A stretch of 64,000 nt of DNA, taken from positions 2,359 to 66,358 of the forward strand of contig CAJJDN010000170.1 of the NCBI GenBank assembly GCA_905182985.1, read 5' to 3'. The notes under the pieces were generated by a model, which was not told the origin of the DNA, did not search any database, and worked only from the letters and a program-made list of their open reading frames with translations. Both the position numbers and the translations under genes were made by a program. This document shows positions 24,728-36,959 of this stretch, piece after piece. The DNA comes from Paramecium sonneborni. Its lineage: Eukaryota > Ciliophora > Oligohymenophorea > Peniculida > Parameciidae. Within the stretch, counting starts at the first letter, position 1, and each line of letters starts with the position of its first letter.

Positions 24728-25321
24728 TTTAATATTATTAAATTTTTTAAATTACAAAGTTCCTCTTAAAATAATAGATCTTCAATAATATATTTTTTTT
24801 TATATTTTGATCCAATAAAAATAATAATATTTATACATCAATAGCCACCAAATACAATTTAAATTAATTTTATCTAATCAATTTCATACTAAAATAATCT
24901 TACAAAAATGATGTAAATTTTTAATATTTAGAATGTTAATAAATTTTCAATATAATAATTAAATTAGTCAAATTTAAGAATAGAGGGTATTTATTTTTCA
25001 ATACATTTTATTTATCGCCTGCAGTATTAATAACAAAATTCTTCCAATATTATAATTTGTGAAATCAAAAACTGTTGAGTTAGGATAATCTTTATTTTTA
25101 TCAGATTAAGTTAATATTAGATTTGATTAAAATTCATCTTAAACAATATTTTAAAGAGAAGTTAAATAATTAGAATATAATAAATATTATATTAAATCCT
25201 TGCAATTCTTGAAAAAAAAAGTACAATCTGAAAGTTATAATCCATTTTTAATATAATTTTAATATTTAAATAATGAAATATTATTATAAATATTTTTATA
25301 ATAAGAAGAAAAGTATATTAT
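24728..25321 (-). other. Spacer that carries the open frame following the MORN stop codon
   Basis: From 25321 down to the TGA at 24998-25000 the - strand stays open for 107 codons in the same frame as the MORN gene. The translation is protein-like and hydrophobic in parts, with pieces such as CKDLIQYLLYSNYLTSLQNI and FDFTNYNIGRILLLILQAIN. The stretch 24728-24997 shows nothing. Whether the open frame is a C-terminal extension reached by readthrough, a piece lost by a nonsense mutation, or part of another gene is undecided. Confidence 0.45.
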
Positions 25322-26290
25322 TCAATCAAAAAAAGTATTTAATGGTTTTTAAATAAGAGTACAATCTTGGTTATCTATTAAAACTGGTGTTTCTTATCTG
25401 AAAAAATAGAGAAACATCATTTGATTTTCATATTTAGAGTGAAACTTAAAAATAAAATAAAAATAGATACCCAACCATGAGTTGGAAAGTTAGCTTCATA
25501 GATTCCTCTGCCTTAAATGCAATTATTTCTAAATTCTCCAATATATCTAGTTTTATCATTGAAAATAAGTTCTCCATTTCCATGCATTTTTCCTTTATAT
25601 AAACTACCTTTATACACACAACCATTAGCAAATTCAAATTTACCTTATCCATGAATTTTGCCATCTTAAAATTAACCAATATATATTGTTCCATTTTTAC
25701 GTATTTCTGTGCCTTCACCGATTAATTTATTATTAAGCCAAAATCCTTTGACTTCTTTTCGTGAATTCACAAATTTTCCAATACCATTAGCTACATTATT
25801 AACAAAATTTCCATCGAAACTAAACAATTATCAAACCAATAAAATACTAATCTCCATTTGGATAAATCATTCTGGCTCTTCCATTTAGTTGATTATCGAT
25901 CCAAGTTCTTATTAAATTAAAATAAAGAATATACCCTTCTAAAAAATTGCCTTCTCTTTACCAGTGCTGTTTTCCTTAACCATTTCTTTTGCCATTTAAT
26001 GTTTGCCCAAAATAAATACTCTGATCTGGCATCATTAAATACTGGCCTTATAGATTAGGGAATAAATCTCCCAATTCTTGATGGATTATTTGAACTTTAG
26101 GATGTAACTCACCTATACTGCTGAGATTTATTCCAATTTACAAGTATTAATCTTAAGAATCAGATAAGTCTAAATCCGTTTAAAGAGTTGTTTGCTTTAC
26201 TAAAATTATTTTAGAGTAAGTACTACTTGAATCAGGTAATTTTATGTTGAATTGTTTCATGTGATGATTTTTTGTTGATACACATCCCAT
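25322..26290 (-). CDS. MORN-repeat protein with an N-terminal acylation signal
   Basis: 295 residues with introns 25908-25934 (27 nt), 25820-25847 (28 nt) and 25445-25470 (26 nt). It begins MGCVSTKNHH: Gly2 and Ser5/Thr6 fit N-myristoylation and Cys3 palmitoylation, so the protein should be membrane-attached. From about residue 110 on there are MORN-like repeats, for example LNGKRNGQGKQHW, LNGRARMIYPNGDYFDGNF and MHGNGELIFNDKTRYIGEF, ending with GRGIYEANFPTHGW. MORN repeats bind membranes or scaffold cortical and ciliary structures. The last exon (FHSKYENQ onward) follows intron 3, which straddles the edge of the duplicated contig segment. The frame stays open beyond the TGA at 25322 (see 24998-25321). 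Confidence 0.8.
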
Positions 26291-26683
26291 TTTTTTAATA
26301 TTCAATTTTGATTATATAAAATGATCATAAATTAGAATACTTAAACTTAAATCAACTCTTATGTTTAAGATTTGAATATTCTAGATCAATGTTCTTAAAA
26401 CAAGATTTAATAATTAGAATGTTAATTTCTTTATAATTTCTATATGCATACTATAATTTAACTTGAATGCAAAGAAGTTAATATGATAAAGTTCCTTATA
26501 TAATGAAAAAAATTTTAATATTAAATAAATATTCATTAAATGTTATTTTATTTTAATGTCATAATGAAAAGACTTGTTGAACTATAATTTTCATATGATA
26601 AGAAATTTACTTTAATATTTAAGGGCAATAATATTATGAATGTACAAAATAATTGGAATAATATATTTAAAATATAATTTTCA
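26291..26683. other. Divergent intergenic region
   Basis: 393 bp between the start of the MORN gene (-) and the start of the phosphatase gene (+). No gene seen; it must hold both promoters. Confidence 0.5.
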
Positions 26684-27968
26684 ATGAGTTTATCTAGGAA
26701 TGGATCAAAGTTTTCTAGACATGATCGAATCACAAATTCTTAGATAATAGACTAAAGGAAGAGTAGTAAATTGTATTCATCTTCAAGCAAGAATTCTGAT
26801 CAATAAGGTGGGTTTTTTTTGAGTTTAGCAAATATGAAAGCACCAGATTATGGATAAGGACAATTATTAAATAATGATGCTTTGAAAAATAAAATAAAGG
26901 AGAAGAGAAATTAAAAGCAAATGGATAATGATTCTATGTTAAATAAATTAGTAACAAGAGTAGAGAATAAAATGATTTAATCTCCATTAAGAAAAAAAGT
27001 AATAGCTATTGATACAAAAATTGAAGTACCTACATATATGAAACCATATTCCCTTACTCCTTAATCTCGATTATAATCATTTCGTATTTCAAGTCCTTCA
27101 TCAAAACCTAGATCTTAGAGTTAAAATAAAAGAAATGAAATCTATTATCTAAGTAAACTTTAAAGAGCTTTTGATACAAATGGTTCTGATTGTTTTTCTC
27201 GTCTTTATCGTGAACATTTTCATTAAACTTATTAAGGCTTAAATTGTAAGTTTTTTCCTTAAAATAATAATGATTATAATCGATCTCATAAAATACCTAA
27301 AAAAAATTAAAGTAAACTACATTATAACAAAATAAGGATAAATCACTTTGTTTTTTGATTTAGATGAAACTCTAGTACATTGTAATGAAACACCCTCTTT
27401 ACCTTGTGATGTACTTTTAGAAATAAATGTATCTAAACATTAAACAGTAAAAGCAGGAATTAATGTCAGACCATATGCAAAAGAAATGTTAAAAAATCTA
27501 TCAAATTATTTTGAAATCATCATCTTTACTGCTTCTCATAGTTGTTATGCAGAAAAGGTAATAAAGATTTTAAATTAGGTTTGTAATTACTTAGATCCAG
27601 ATTAAACAATTGTGAGTCATCGATTATTTAGAGATAGTTGTACTTAAACAAACGCTTCTCTTTATACTAAAGATTTGAGAATATTTTGTGATAGCACAAA
27701 TAGATAATTAAGTTAAGTAGCTTTAATAGATAATGCATCATATTCATATGCATGGCAAATAGACAATGGAATACCAATAATCCCATTCTATGATAATAAA
27801 GATGATAGAGAATTAATAGAGTTAGAAAAATATTTAAAAAACATGATAGGAGTATCTGATATTAGAGAATATAATAGAAACAATTTAAAATTGCATTTAT
27901 TTGTAGATTAACGTGGACCTTATAAAGTATTAGAAAATCTATTTGGGAAACCATAATAACTTTTATGA
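26684..27968 (+). CDS. FCP1/SCP-like (NIF) protein phosphatase
   Basis: HAD-superfamily Ser/Thr phosphatase of the CTD-phosphatase type. The catalytic motif DLDETLVHC lies near residue 210 (DxDxT, nucleophile Asp first), followed by the conserved INVRPYAKEMLKNLS, IIIFTASHSCYAEKV, LDPDQTIVSHRLFRDSC and VALIDNASYSYAWQIDNGIP. Introns: 27312-27336 (25 nt), and 27558-27578 (21 nt, multiple of three), whose removal gives the expected YAEKVCNYLDPDQ. About 412 residues. The N-terminal ~200 residues are basic, Ser-rich and probably disordered. SCP/Dullard-type enzymes act on the RNA polymerase II tail or on regulatory proteins; the substrate here is unknown. Its end lies 27 bp from the convergent ORP gene end at 27996. 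Confidence 0.9.
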
Positions 27969-27995
27969 GTATTAAAAGATTATCAATAAATTAAT

Positions 27996-30766
27996 TCAAT
28001 GTTTTTTTCTTAATTTAGCATCAAACCTTTATGCTTCTTCCATTTTAGTTTTCATTTTCATTGCTAATTCAAAATTAGAAGTTTTCCATGCAATCAAATC
28101 TTCTCTGAAATTGGAATCAGATGGTAAAGGATTTCTAAGAATAATAAAATTAAAAAAATACTCTTCATCTTCTAATACATAGGGTTCAGTATTAATATTC
28201 CATATTTCTTAATTGTCAATAAACATATTTTTATGCCAGATTCCATGAATTTTTGAAATTGATCTTATAATTTCATTTTATTTTAATTCTTTAAATTTAA
28301 GATATCCATCTTTTTAGAATCTTTTAACAAATTCATCATTGACTTAATAGATATATCCTTCAAAATAATCATCTAAGTATTCTCTTCTCTTTTTCCAAAT
28401 TGAGCCAGGATATGGATTCAATTTAATTTCAGCCACTAATTTATTTTTCAAATCAATAACATGAAATTTACCAACCATTTAAAATAGTTTATCACCATAT
28501 AATGTACCTGTATACAATCCAGAACAAGGTAAGAAAATGAGTTCATTATTAGATTCGTAAAATAATACTTTTGTATATCCTTAATTGATTCCGCTAACTG
28601 AATTCGCAGAAATACTAGCTATAGTACATAAACGATGATTTACTCTATTATTATAATATAAATTATATACCTGTATCCTTTTCCATATATTAATAGATTA
28701 CTAATTGGTGGATGGTGTGATACTTATTCAGCATAAATAGGACAACCATTAATGAATCCAGAATATGTTTCACCTAAAATAGGATTAAATGGTTTCCACA
28801 TATTCAAATAAAGAATTATTGTACCATATCCATATGGTAAGAAATTCTTAAATTAAAATAAATAATCCTTTTTAACTGCTTCATCTAAATATTGTAAATA
28901 TGTGAGTGAATTTGCATATCTTTGTAAATTACTCTATTTTTCAAATACATAAACTGGTAAACTAATACTCATTATAGACTTTCCAGAAGCTATATTAGAT
29001 CCTATTTAAGACACTAAGTAAGAAAATACTTTTTTTTACTCTCTTAATCCAACTTAATCTACATATAATAAACCTCCTTAATTATAATCTATTTTCCAAT
29101 AATTTTTAAATAAAAAATGACCTTCTGAAGTAGATTTCATGAACTTTGGTTCTACATTTACTGGTTCTAATTAAAATTCTTTATTTAAGCATACATTCCA
29201 ATGTTTATTTTATTATACAAATTCTAAAAGTTCCATCAAATTATTAGGAATCTTAATTTCAAATTCAATTGATTAATCAAATTTTTCTGTTATAAAATCT
29301 TCTGATTAATTTGATAATGACATCGTAGTCTATAATTATTACTATTCCAAATGCAAATCTCTAAAGTTTATTACATAATCTATATGATCTGTTAAACCAT
29401 GATATTATTCCATATAAGCAATATTCTATGCATCAAAAAAGGTATTATCATCTAATTAACATAAAATCTAAACTATTGTTGATTGATTCACCATATCATT
29501 AGAATAATTTTGATTTCTTTTCTATATTCCACTAAATGAATATTTTGATTTTCTGAATAATTTAGCTATTGAATACATAGGATTAACTGTATTTAATTAT
29601 TTTTCTATTATGCAATCATTCGATTTGTATCTCATTAAATATATTTATGATTTTCTTTCAAAACCAAATATTTATTTGATTCTAGTTTAATTCACAACTT
29701 TATAATCATCAAAGTCAAACATTGTCCATTCTGCAGCTATAAATTTATTAAATCCAAAGCCTTCATATAGAAAATGTTTAACTACATCTATGTCATGTTC
29801 TAAAATAATCTAAACTTAATATAATCCTTTTTTAGATATACTTTTGTATACATTATTTCCTACTCTATAAAACTCTCCTTATTTAAATTTATCTACACTC
29901 ACATCACATAAATACTCAGGTAAATGTACTACTTTTGATTACTTTATATGTTGTGAAATTTATCCATTCAATTATATTTTATCTTCTTCTTTAAAACAAA
30001 CAAATGTCTCTTATTAATTCTTTTTTAAATTATCTGGAGATTCAGGTAATTCTGATATTTTTTACATATCCTTATTAATAGGTTTTGAAATCAACCAACT
30101 ATCATTATAATTATCACTTTTGCTTAAGTCTAATTGATCAGATCTATTCAAAGGTGGAGTACTAACTGTTTATTTTGTAAATTCAACACTCATCCTTCTA
30201 GGTTATATTGGTTTTTAATCACATACTCCATTTAATAAATTAAACCATTTCTTTGCATATTCTTCATCATCAGAACCTAATATCAATTACTTATAATGAT
30301 CATATATTGATTAATTATTTGCTACTAAAATAAAACAATAATGTTAACTCTTATTACTCTTCTAACCTATCCACATTATACCATATTTTTATAAATACAT
30401 TTCAACATTACCTTCTTTTCTAGGTATTACTAACTTTTTATGTGTTAAATTTAATTCTAATTTTTTTTATCTCCAAATTCCCAATGTCTCTCCTTTTACA
30501 TGTAATTCACCCAATATTTTTGAATCATCCTCCAATTCTAAACTTTTAAACACTGAACAGAACATGCTTTTTTAAGCTTCTAATGGTAAATTGAATAATC
30601 CTTATATTTCATCCACCTCAAGATCAGGATAATTCTCACGTTTTATTTCAATTTCATTATTTTCATGATTCTTTATTGAAAATATCAGAAAATTTAATTT
30701 CTATCTTTATCCTTCTGGTACATTTGATCCCATTGTCAAATATTTCTAATAATATTCTTCAAACAT
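27996..30766 (-). CDS. Oxysterol-binding-protein-related protein (ORP)
   Basis: 914 residues with one intron at 28645-28670 (26 nt). A PH-like region (GELHVKGETLGIWRQKKLEL up to WFNLLNG) spans about residues 80-190. A middle region of about 300 residues is not assigned. The C-terminal OSBP domain starts near residue 560 with SGKSIMSISLPVYVFEKQSN and contains WKPFNPILGETYSG and the diagnostic EQVSHHPP near residue 680, and ends LPSDSNFREDLIAW with a basic helix. ORPs move sterols or phosphoinositides between membranes at contact sites; the PH domain would target Golgi or plasma-membrane PIPs. No FFAT motif was noticed. The gene is convergent with the phosphatase. Confidence 0.92.
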
Positions 30767-31000
30767 ATTTGTAAACAACTTTAATTATATTACTTATATT
30801 TATTGTTAAACAATTATTTAATATATATTACTAATATTGACAAGTGGAATATTTTTTAGCTAATCAAATATTTTTTAATAAAATTAAAATTTATTGGTTC
30901 ATTCATTACCATTTACTCTCAAATTACTTTAAAAAATTATTAAAATGAATAATTGTATTCTATTCCTTTCAATTATAAATTATATTTTCTTTAAATAATT
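30767..31000. other. Short spacer between ORP and the RPL7 relic
   Basis: 234 bp between the ORP start (-) and the relic start (+), suggesting a former bidirectional promoter. No motif identified. Confidence 0.4.
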
Positions 31001-31546
31001 ATGTCTGAAAAAACATCAATCAAAGTAGAATATTACTAGTACTTATTTTAAAATAAAAGTACCCATAAATAAACTGCTTTTTGATTAATAAGCAAGTGCA
31101 TTAGTTAAATATTATATTTTAGAGTTGATCATATTTATAAGAAAAAGACCTTTCAATTTTCCAATAAAAGGTTAATTGATTCTGATTATGAAAATTAGAT
31201 GGTGCTAAAGTCAGATAAAACTTTAGACTCCTTAGAAATAACAAATCCATTGTCAAAAATTATTAAAATTTTGAACCATAATCTACTTATAGATAGCCAT
31301 CAAGAATAATTATAAATAATCTGATTTATAAGAAAGGTCATGTTCGGACAAAGAATTCCATTAAAACAAATAGAAATTATTAATTAGGATAAGTTACATA
31401 CTATTTTTTTGAAAATCACTAAAAAGTAAATATTGGAGCAAATTTCAAGATTTGGTTTTATAGATATAAGAAGATTACTCATTCATTAAGGATTTTTGGA
31501 AAATAGAGAAGATCTAATTAATGATTTAATCAAAAGAATGATATGA
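31001..31546 (+). pseudogene. Decayed ribosomal protein L7 (uL30) gene
   Basis: Homology to eukaryotic RPL7 is scattered over different frames in the right order. Pieces are AKVRQNFRLLRNNKS (compare SPKVRKTLRLLR), FEPQSTYRQPSRIIINNLIYKKGHVR (compare VEP-TYGYP---ELIYKRGYG), GQRIPLKQIEII, VNIGANFKIW and, at the 3' end, ENREDLINDLIKRMI before the TGA at 31544-31546. No combination of short introns brings these into one frame, so several indels have accumulated. The ATG at 31001 still opens a short frame. I read it as a dead gene copy, probably a lost duplicate after genome duplication; the active copy must be elsewhere. Confidence 0.6.
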
Positions 31547-32439
31547 GATAATTGATCTAAATTATACAGATATTGTGTTAATACATAAATAAAATATATG
31601 TTATAATCTAAATGGCATTTACAAATTTTGATAAAATGATAATTTTTTGATTAACTTTAATTTATTATAATATATAAAAAATCATGGTGTAATTTTAATA
31701 TAAATCACTAAATGAAAGAAACTGTATAAATCTCATAAATTTATTTATATATTACTATTCTGTTATCAAATACTTGTACATCTTTACTTATCAAAAAAAC
31801 TGATAAAAATGATAATTATATTTAATTCGGTTTGTTTGCTTGTGTTTGTGCAATATAAAAAAAAATAATTTTTCACAAAGATAGAAGAAATAAAAATTTA
31901 CTGATAACCTTCAATGGAGAATAAAAGATTTAGATTGAATGATATGATAGGAATGGTTTTGGTTTGATGATAGAAATACTTTCTTTTTTAAAAAGTGATT
32001 TGGTTTATTGATATTAATTTATTTATATGAAGGAAAAAAACCTTATGAAATGAGAAAAGACGTTTTTTAGTGGCTGATATAATTGATTGTATTTAGTTGA
32101 TAATATAATTAATTGTGTAATATGATAATATTTGAATAAAAACTAAAATGTATAATGGCATAGTAATTTTTGTATTATTAAGGTACTTCATATGGTTTAA
32201 TTTATTAGTTGTATTTAATATATATATACTGATGCAGTGGTTAATGTATAAAATTGAATATAAGTATATTAGAGAGAAGGTATTTGAAATGAGATTTAAA
32301 AAGAGCATTTTGTGATGGATAAATAATAGAGATTTGATTAATAGATTTGTAAATTTAAAGGATTTTTTTGTTAAGGAATTATAATTATTAAGCACAATTC
32401 GTTATTGTGATCAAAATAACAATAATTTTATATTGAATA
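31547..32439. other. Intergenic DNA upstream of the kinase gene
   Basis: About 890 bp with TGA-rich frames on the + strand and no recognisable gene on either strand. Long A runs near 31860 and 32030. It should contain the kinase promoter. Confidence 0.5.
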
Positions 32440-34340
32440 ATGACAGAAGAATGGACAACAAAACAGATTGATAAATACATAATAGTGAATAAAAAGTTAG
32501 GTAGTGGAGCATTTGGAACAGTGTATAGAGGATTTAAAAAAAATGATGAAACAAAGCAGGTAGCTGTAAAAGCAATATCGATTGCTGTAAGATATTAAGA
32601 ATAATGATTTTAGAGTATAAAAGACTCAGCAAAGATGGTGGAACATATAAAAAGAGAGATATCAATATTATAATAGGCAAATAATGCTCATATAGTAAAA
32701 TTGTTTGATGTTGCAAGAACACCACACTATTTATACTTGTTTTTAGAATATTGTCATGATGGTGATTTGAAAAAATACTTATCGACAAAATATGGGAGGA
32801 GATTAAGTGAAGTAAGATGATTTAAATATATATTTTAATTTTATAGGTTGAGGCTGTAATCTTTTTAAAGCATTTAGTTGAAGGATTTAAAACACTTTAT
32901 TAACTAAAAATAATACATAGAGATATTAAACCTGCAAATATTTTATTACATCATGGAGTAGCTAAAATTACTGATTTTGGATTTGCTAGAGTGATTGATA
33001 CTGGAATGAATGGTAAATTAACAAATTAAATAAATAGATCCTGCATATTTTTCAAGAGTAGGATCTCCTTTATATATGGCACCATAAATATTAGAAGGAT
33101 AACCGTTTTCTTCTAAATGTGATGTATGGTCTATGGGAGTAATGTTATTTGAAATGTTATATGGTAAACCACCTTGGGATGGAGACAATTAATATAATTT
33201 ACTTTAAAATATTAAGAAAACTGTATTAGTTATACCAGAAGCACCTGTTAGAAGTGAAAAAATTAAATAATTATTGAAACATATGTTAGTAGTATAAGAA
33301 AAAGTAACTATATATCTATTTATAATTTTAGGATAGATATTCATGGGAATAAATTTTCAATCATGAAATTATTTAGATTTAAGAAGCTTAGATTAAAAAT
33401 AACTTAGAACAATTAATGAAAGAAAAAGATGAATTATCACGTTCAGAAAGTCTTAATAAATTATATTTTGAAATGAACTTAGTTGTTGGATATTTAGATT
33501 AAATGGAATAAATTGTCTAAGAACCATCTACTCCACAGTCAACTTAAGGAAATGAAGATAAATAATCATCAGATGATATAAATCATGAAAAAGTATCTAA
33601 TTTCTTTATTAAAGGGATTATAAATTATTAATCAATATGATACTGAATAAAAAAGAAGAAAAGCTATGTTAAAGTATAACACTTATTTTTTGTTTGAAAG
33701 AAATATTGCTTTCTTCTTTAATTATGTTATCTAAAAAATTATTAAAATGTCACATTAAGCAATACTAAAGTTGGCATAAGAATTATACTATTCAACAATC
33801 TTTTGTATCTCCAAAAATTAAAATGTTCATCTTAAAAGAATGTATGACTAATTAATGTCTACCAATCCCGATAAATTTGACAGAGAAACTTGGGGTAGAT
33901 ACTTAATAAGTTAAGAATATAAAAAGATATTGACTGTTACTAAAAATGATATTAAGCATACTGAAGATTTCTATTTAGAGATCTATAAAAAAGAAAAATA
34001 AATTATTGATAAAGAACTTTCTTAATCTGAAAACAAAAGAGCATCTAAAATTAAGTAAGTTTTGGATGTAAATTTCGATCAAAATAATTTTTTTCAAACA
34101 CTTTATTAATAAGTAGTCCAAGAAAGTTTAGATATTATTAAAAATTAAATTAAATAAACCAAGGATTCTGATCCTGTTTATAAAGATTTACTTTAATTGG
34201 GATGGTTTTTTGTAATCTGCTTGAATCCATATTTGGAATTTAAAGATATTAATATGGATTTCAATCAATTTTATGAGGAAATGTAAACACTAACAGAAAC
34301 ATAGTTGTTAGAAAAAATTGGAAAACGTTTAGATTTATGA
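32440..34340 (+). CDS. ULK/ATG1-like Ser/Thr protein kinase
   Basis: 587 residues with five introns: 32587-32613 (27 nt), 32812-32846 (35), 33013-33037 (25), 33304-33331 (28) and 33593-33614 (22). Kinase domain near residues 12-275: LGSGAFGTVYRG P-loop, VAVKAIS with the catalytic Lys, IIHRDIKPANILL catalytic loop, TDFGFARV magnesium loop and GSPLYMAPQIL, with Gln in place of the usual Glu of APE. The order and the GSPLYMAP form fit the ULK/Atg1 family, whose members start autophagy or, as ULK4/Fused relatives, act in cilia. The C-terminal ~300 residues are helical and Gln/Lys-rich, could match the tail domain of Atg1 kinases, and end QLLEKIGKRLDL. All key catalytic residues are present. Confidence 0.9.
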
Positions 34341-34885
34341 AATATTTTATTTGTTTTCATCTAATTCAAAACAGACTTTCATTAAAAATATTATTTTTAT
34401 TTCATTTCTTAGCTTGTTTTTTATATTATTTAGGGTTTATATATCATTAATTAAATTTCTTATATTGAAATTTATTTATCCAAGTATTCTGAATTTCTTG
34501 AACACCCATATATAAATTTTTAATATTGAAGATTAATCATTTATCAGTAGATTAGAAGGGTTGGTAAGATTTTTAGTTTGTGTTTAAATTAATTTATGAT
34601 TTATCTTCTTTTTATTAACATATTTAGAGTTTATGGGGTTTATTGTTTATTGCTTCAAATATATAAAAATATACATTCTATTTTTATTTTATACCATATT
34701 TATTTTCAGTACATTATAATATTAAATGTTTTATTAAAATTATTTGAATTATACAAATTTTAGGATTATATTCATTATTATTTTTTGTGTATTCATACGA
34801 GGACTTATATTATTTAAAATATTATTGATATTTTAAACTTAAGTTTTTGGAAGGTATGATTAAATTATGGAATTTTATTAATTGA
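34341..34885. other. Intergenic DNA, no gene seen
   Basis: About 545 bp of AT-rich DNA following the kinase gene, rich in TTTAT runs. Nothing recognised. Confidence 0.5.
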
Positions 34886-35284
34886 TCATTAAAATTTAGT
34901 ATTTATTTATTATGCGGATATATTTTTATTGAATTGATTTTTAAATTAGACTAATGTCTTAACCTTAATAATTTGTGGATGTGAAAAAAAGAAAGTTGGT
35001 ATTATTGTTTAACGAAAGAATTCTAAACAAAATATAAATTTATTTTATATAGATTGATTTGAAAGAAAACCTTCTGAAATATATTGTTAGATATTTAATT
35101 AATAATTTTAGATAATTGTTCCATTTTCAGAAAATGCTTAATTCTAACTTTAATCTTTTTCAATAAAATTTCTTTTATATTATTAATTACTTTCTTAAAC
35201 TCTTTTTAGATGAATTTAAAGTTCTTCAATTCTCCTTCTCGACAAATTTTCCTTAACGTTTTCCAACTAATCTTAAATTACCTT
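34886..35284 (-). pseudogene. Possible remnant of a coiled-coil protein gene
   Basis: A TGA-free frame of 133 codons on the - strand without any ATG. Its upstream half is protein-like and charged (ENVKENLSRRRIEELQIHL, then KRVQESNQQYKRNF), while the neighbouring frames show similar charged stretches upstream (for example DYERQFKISWKTLRK). Such frame mixing suggests a decayed coiled-coil gene; chance in low-complexity DNA is possible. Confidence 0.25.
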
Positions 35285-35964
35285 TCATAATCTTATAACA
35301 TTATTTAGTCATAATAATTATATGCAACACTATGTTTGTTAGGATAACATTTTAAGTATGTTATTCAAAAAAAGAATCCGTCTTCTGCTAAGATAATTTT
35401 CTACTTGAAATCGTCATTTTCAAATATTTTCTTAAACTTTATAAAACATTTTCACATCAATTTGTTCAATATATTTTGAATTATATCTTAAACTTAGTGT
35501 TAATTTTTATTATCTCTTGTATATAATTTGAGAAATTTTCTTAATTATTTTTATTTATTTAAATAATTGAAATTAATATATAAAATTTATTGTCGTTCAG
35601 AAATTAAGATATTTGATAAGCAAAGCTTCTCCATTCTATTCTATTTTGTTATATATGATCAAAAAATAATCAAAATAAGTAAAATTTAAAGTATTTTCCA
35701 TATAAGTTAATTTATGATTATTTTTTGTTTTTAAAAGCTTTAAATTTTTTTTTTTGTGAATATAGTTATATATTATCTTATTTTATGAGTAAAGTCTAAA
35801 TAAAATTCATAGATTGATAAGCATCTTTTATATTAGAATTATTTAACTAACTTTTAATGACATAAAAAGTATTTGGAAGTTTTTATTCTTCATTTTTATT
35901 TTGTATTGATTATCTTATAGAAATGGTTATTTAAATATGTATTGATGTTAATATGTAATATTGA
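35285..35964. other. Intergenic DNA, no gene seen
   Basis: 680 bp downstream of the carbonic anhydrase gene. Traces of coding-like sequence continue from the adjacent remnant up to about 35.5 kb on the - strand but no frame holds. Confidence 0.4.
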
Positions 35965-36903
35965 TCATTTATTTTCTTCTTTTTAATTTATATCCTATTA
36001 CATAATTCCAGAAATTTAATCAACCATTTATTTCTAAGTTTCTTGATTAGAATCTTATGAAGAAGCTGAAAAATTCTTAAATTCTGTTACTAATTTGTTT
36101 TGCATCTGTTGATATATTTAACCAGTTGATGTTTAATCATTTCCATTTGATTATTAAGTTTAGGCGGGTTTTGGTGGACTTTTGAACTGCAACCTAAACA
36201 CATTTGATAAATTTTCAGGTATATTTTCATCAGTTTGAACTTCTTCTATATATCCTGTTTCTACTCTTAATAACCATCCATGGATCATGACAGCTAAAAT
36301 ATTAATAAAAAAAAGATACGATGCCCATCTTGCCATGACTTCTAAACAATAGGATTTTTCCACATATTGAGTACTTGTTCTCTAACGTTTAAACATGATA
36401 AACAAGCTACTTTATCATCTTCATTTTCTAATTGATTCACAAGATGTTAATTTTTTTCATAGACATTCTTGATATTATTAAGCCATAAATCTAATAAACC
36501 ACCTACAGAATCTCTATTCATAGCAGCTTTAACACCTCCACAATGTGTATGACCCATAATTATTATATTATGAACTTTTAAATGTTCTACAGCATATTAT
36601 ACTACACAATTTAACTAAAGTTAACCTATAAATAATTACATTCAAGTCTGTAATGTTAACCACATTAGCTATGTTACGGTGAATGAAGATTTCTCCAGGA
36701 TCTGTTTCTGTTAATTCATTTGGAGGTGCTCTAGAATCAGAACATCCAATTAATAGATATTTTGGATTCTAACCTTTTGCCAACTTAGTGAAATACTCAG
36801 GATCTTAGGCTAGTTTCTTTTAAACATAGTTTTTATTTCCCAATATTGCCTTTGCATATTTCTAGATCTCTGTAATTCCTTTCTAAACAAATTGATTTTG
36901 CAT
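35965..36903 (-). CDS. Beta-class carbonic anhydrase
   Basis: Interconverts CO2 and bicarbonate. 295 residues with introns 36615-36639 (25 nt) and 36294-36319 (26 nt). Zinc ligands are visible: GCSDSRAPP near residue 54 (Cys plus the Asp-Arg catalytic dyad) and [12 protein letters not shown] near residue 108 (His-x2-Cys). Other family marks are [26 protein letters not shown] and [13 protein letters not shown]. The last ~85 residues are a Gln/Ser-rich tail not needed for catalysis. No signal peptide is apparent, so it is probably cytosolic. It starts 56 bp downstream of the DcpS stop on the same strand. Confidence 0.95.
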
Positions 36904-36959
36904 TTATATATAATTTTTTTAGGATATTACGATTTAATTTATAAAATTCATACGTTAAA

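Larger units (their letters stand above)
24255..25468. repeat. Right copy of the 1,214-bp direct repeat
   Basis: Direct copy of 23040-24253. It continues into unique sequence that holds the body of the MORN gene. Confidence 0.85.

Noticed and set aside
23040..25468. Real recent tandem gene duplication
   Set aside because: The copies are exact, the left one is cut within an intron, and an N sits at the junction; an assembly overlap is simpler.
31022..31060. Multi-intron intact model for the RPL7 relic
   Set aside because: Trial introns join some pieces but leave conserved RPL7 segments in three frames and TGAs in place.
32093..32788. - strand frames near the kinase gene
   Set aside because: Low-complexity antisense shadows of the kinase 5' end and its AT-rich leader; no homology or plausible composition.
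36160..36363. 67-residue frame under the standard code
   Set aside because: It is only the last exon of the carbonic anhydrase plus a piece of its intron; the upstream part reads across the intron in a wrong frame.
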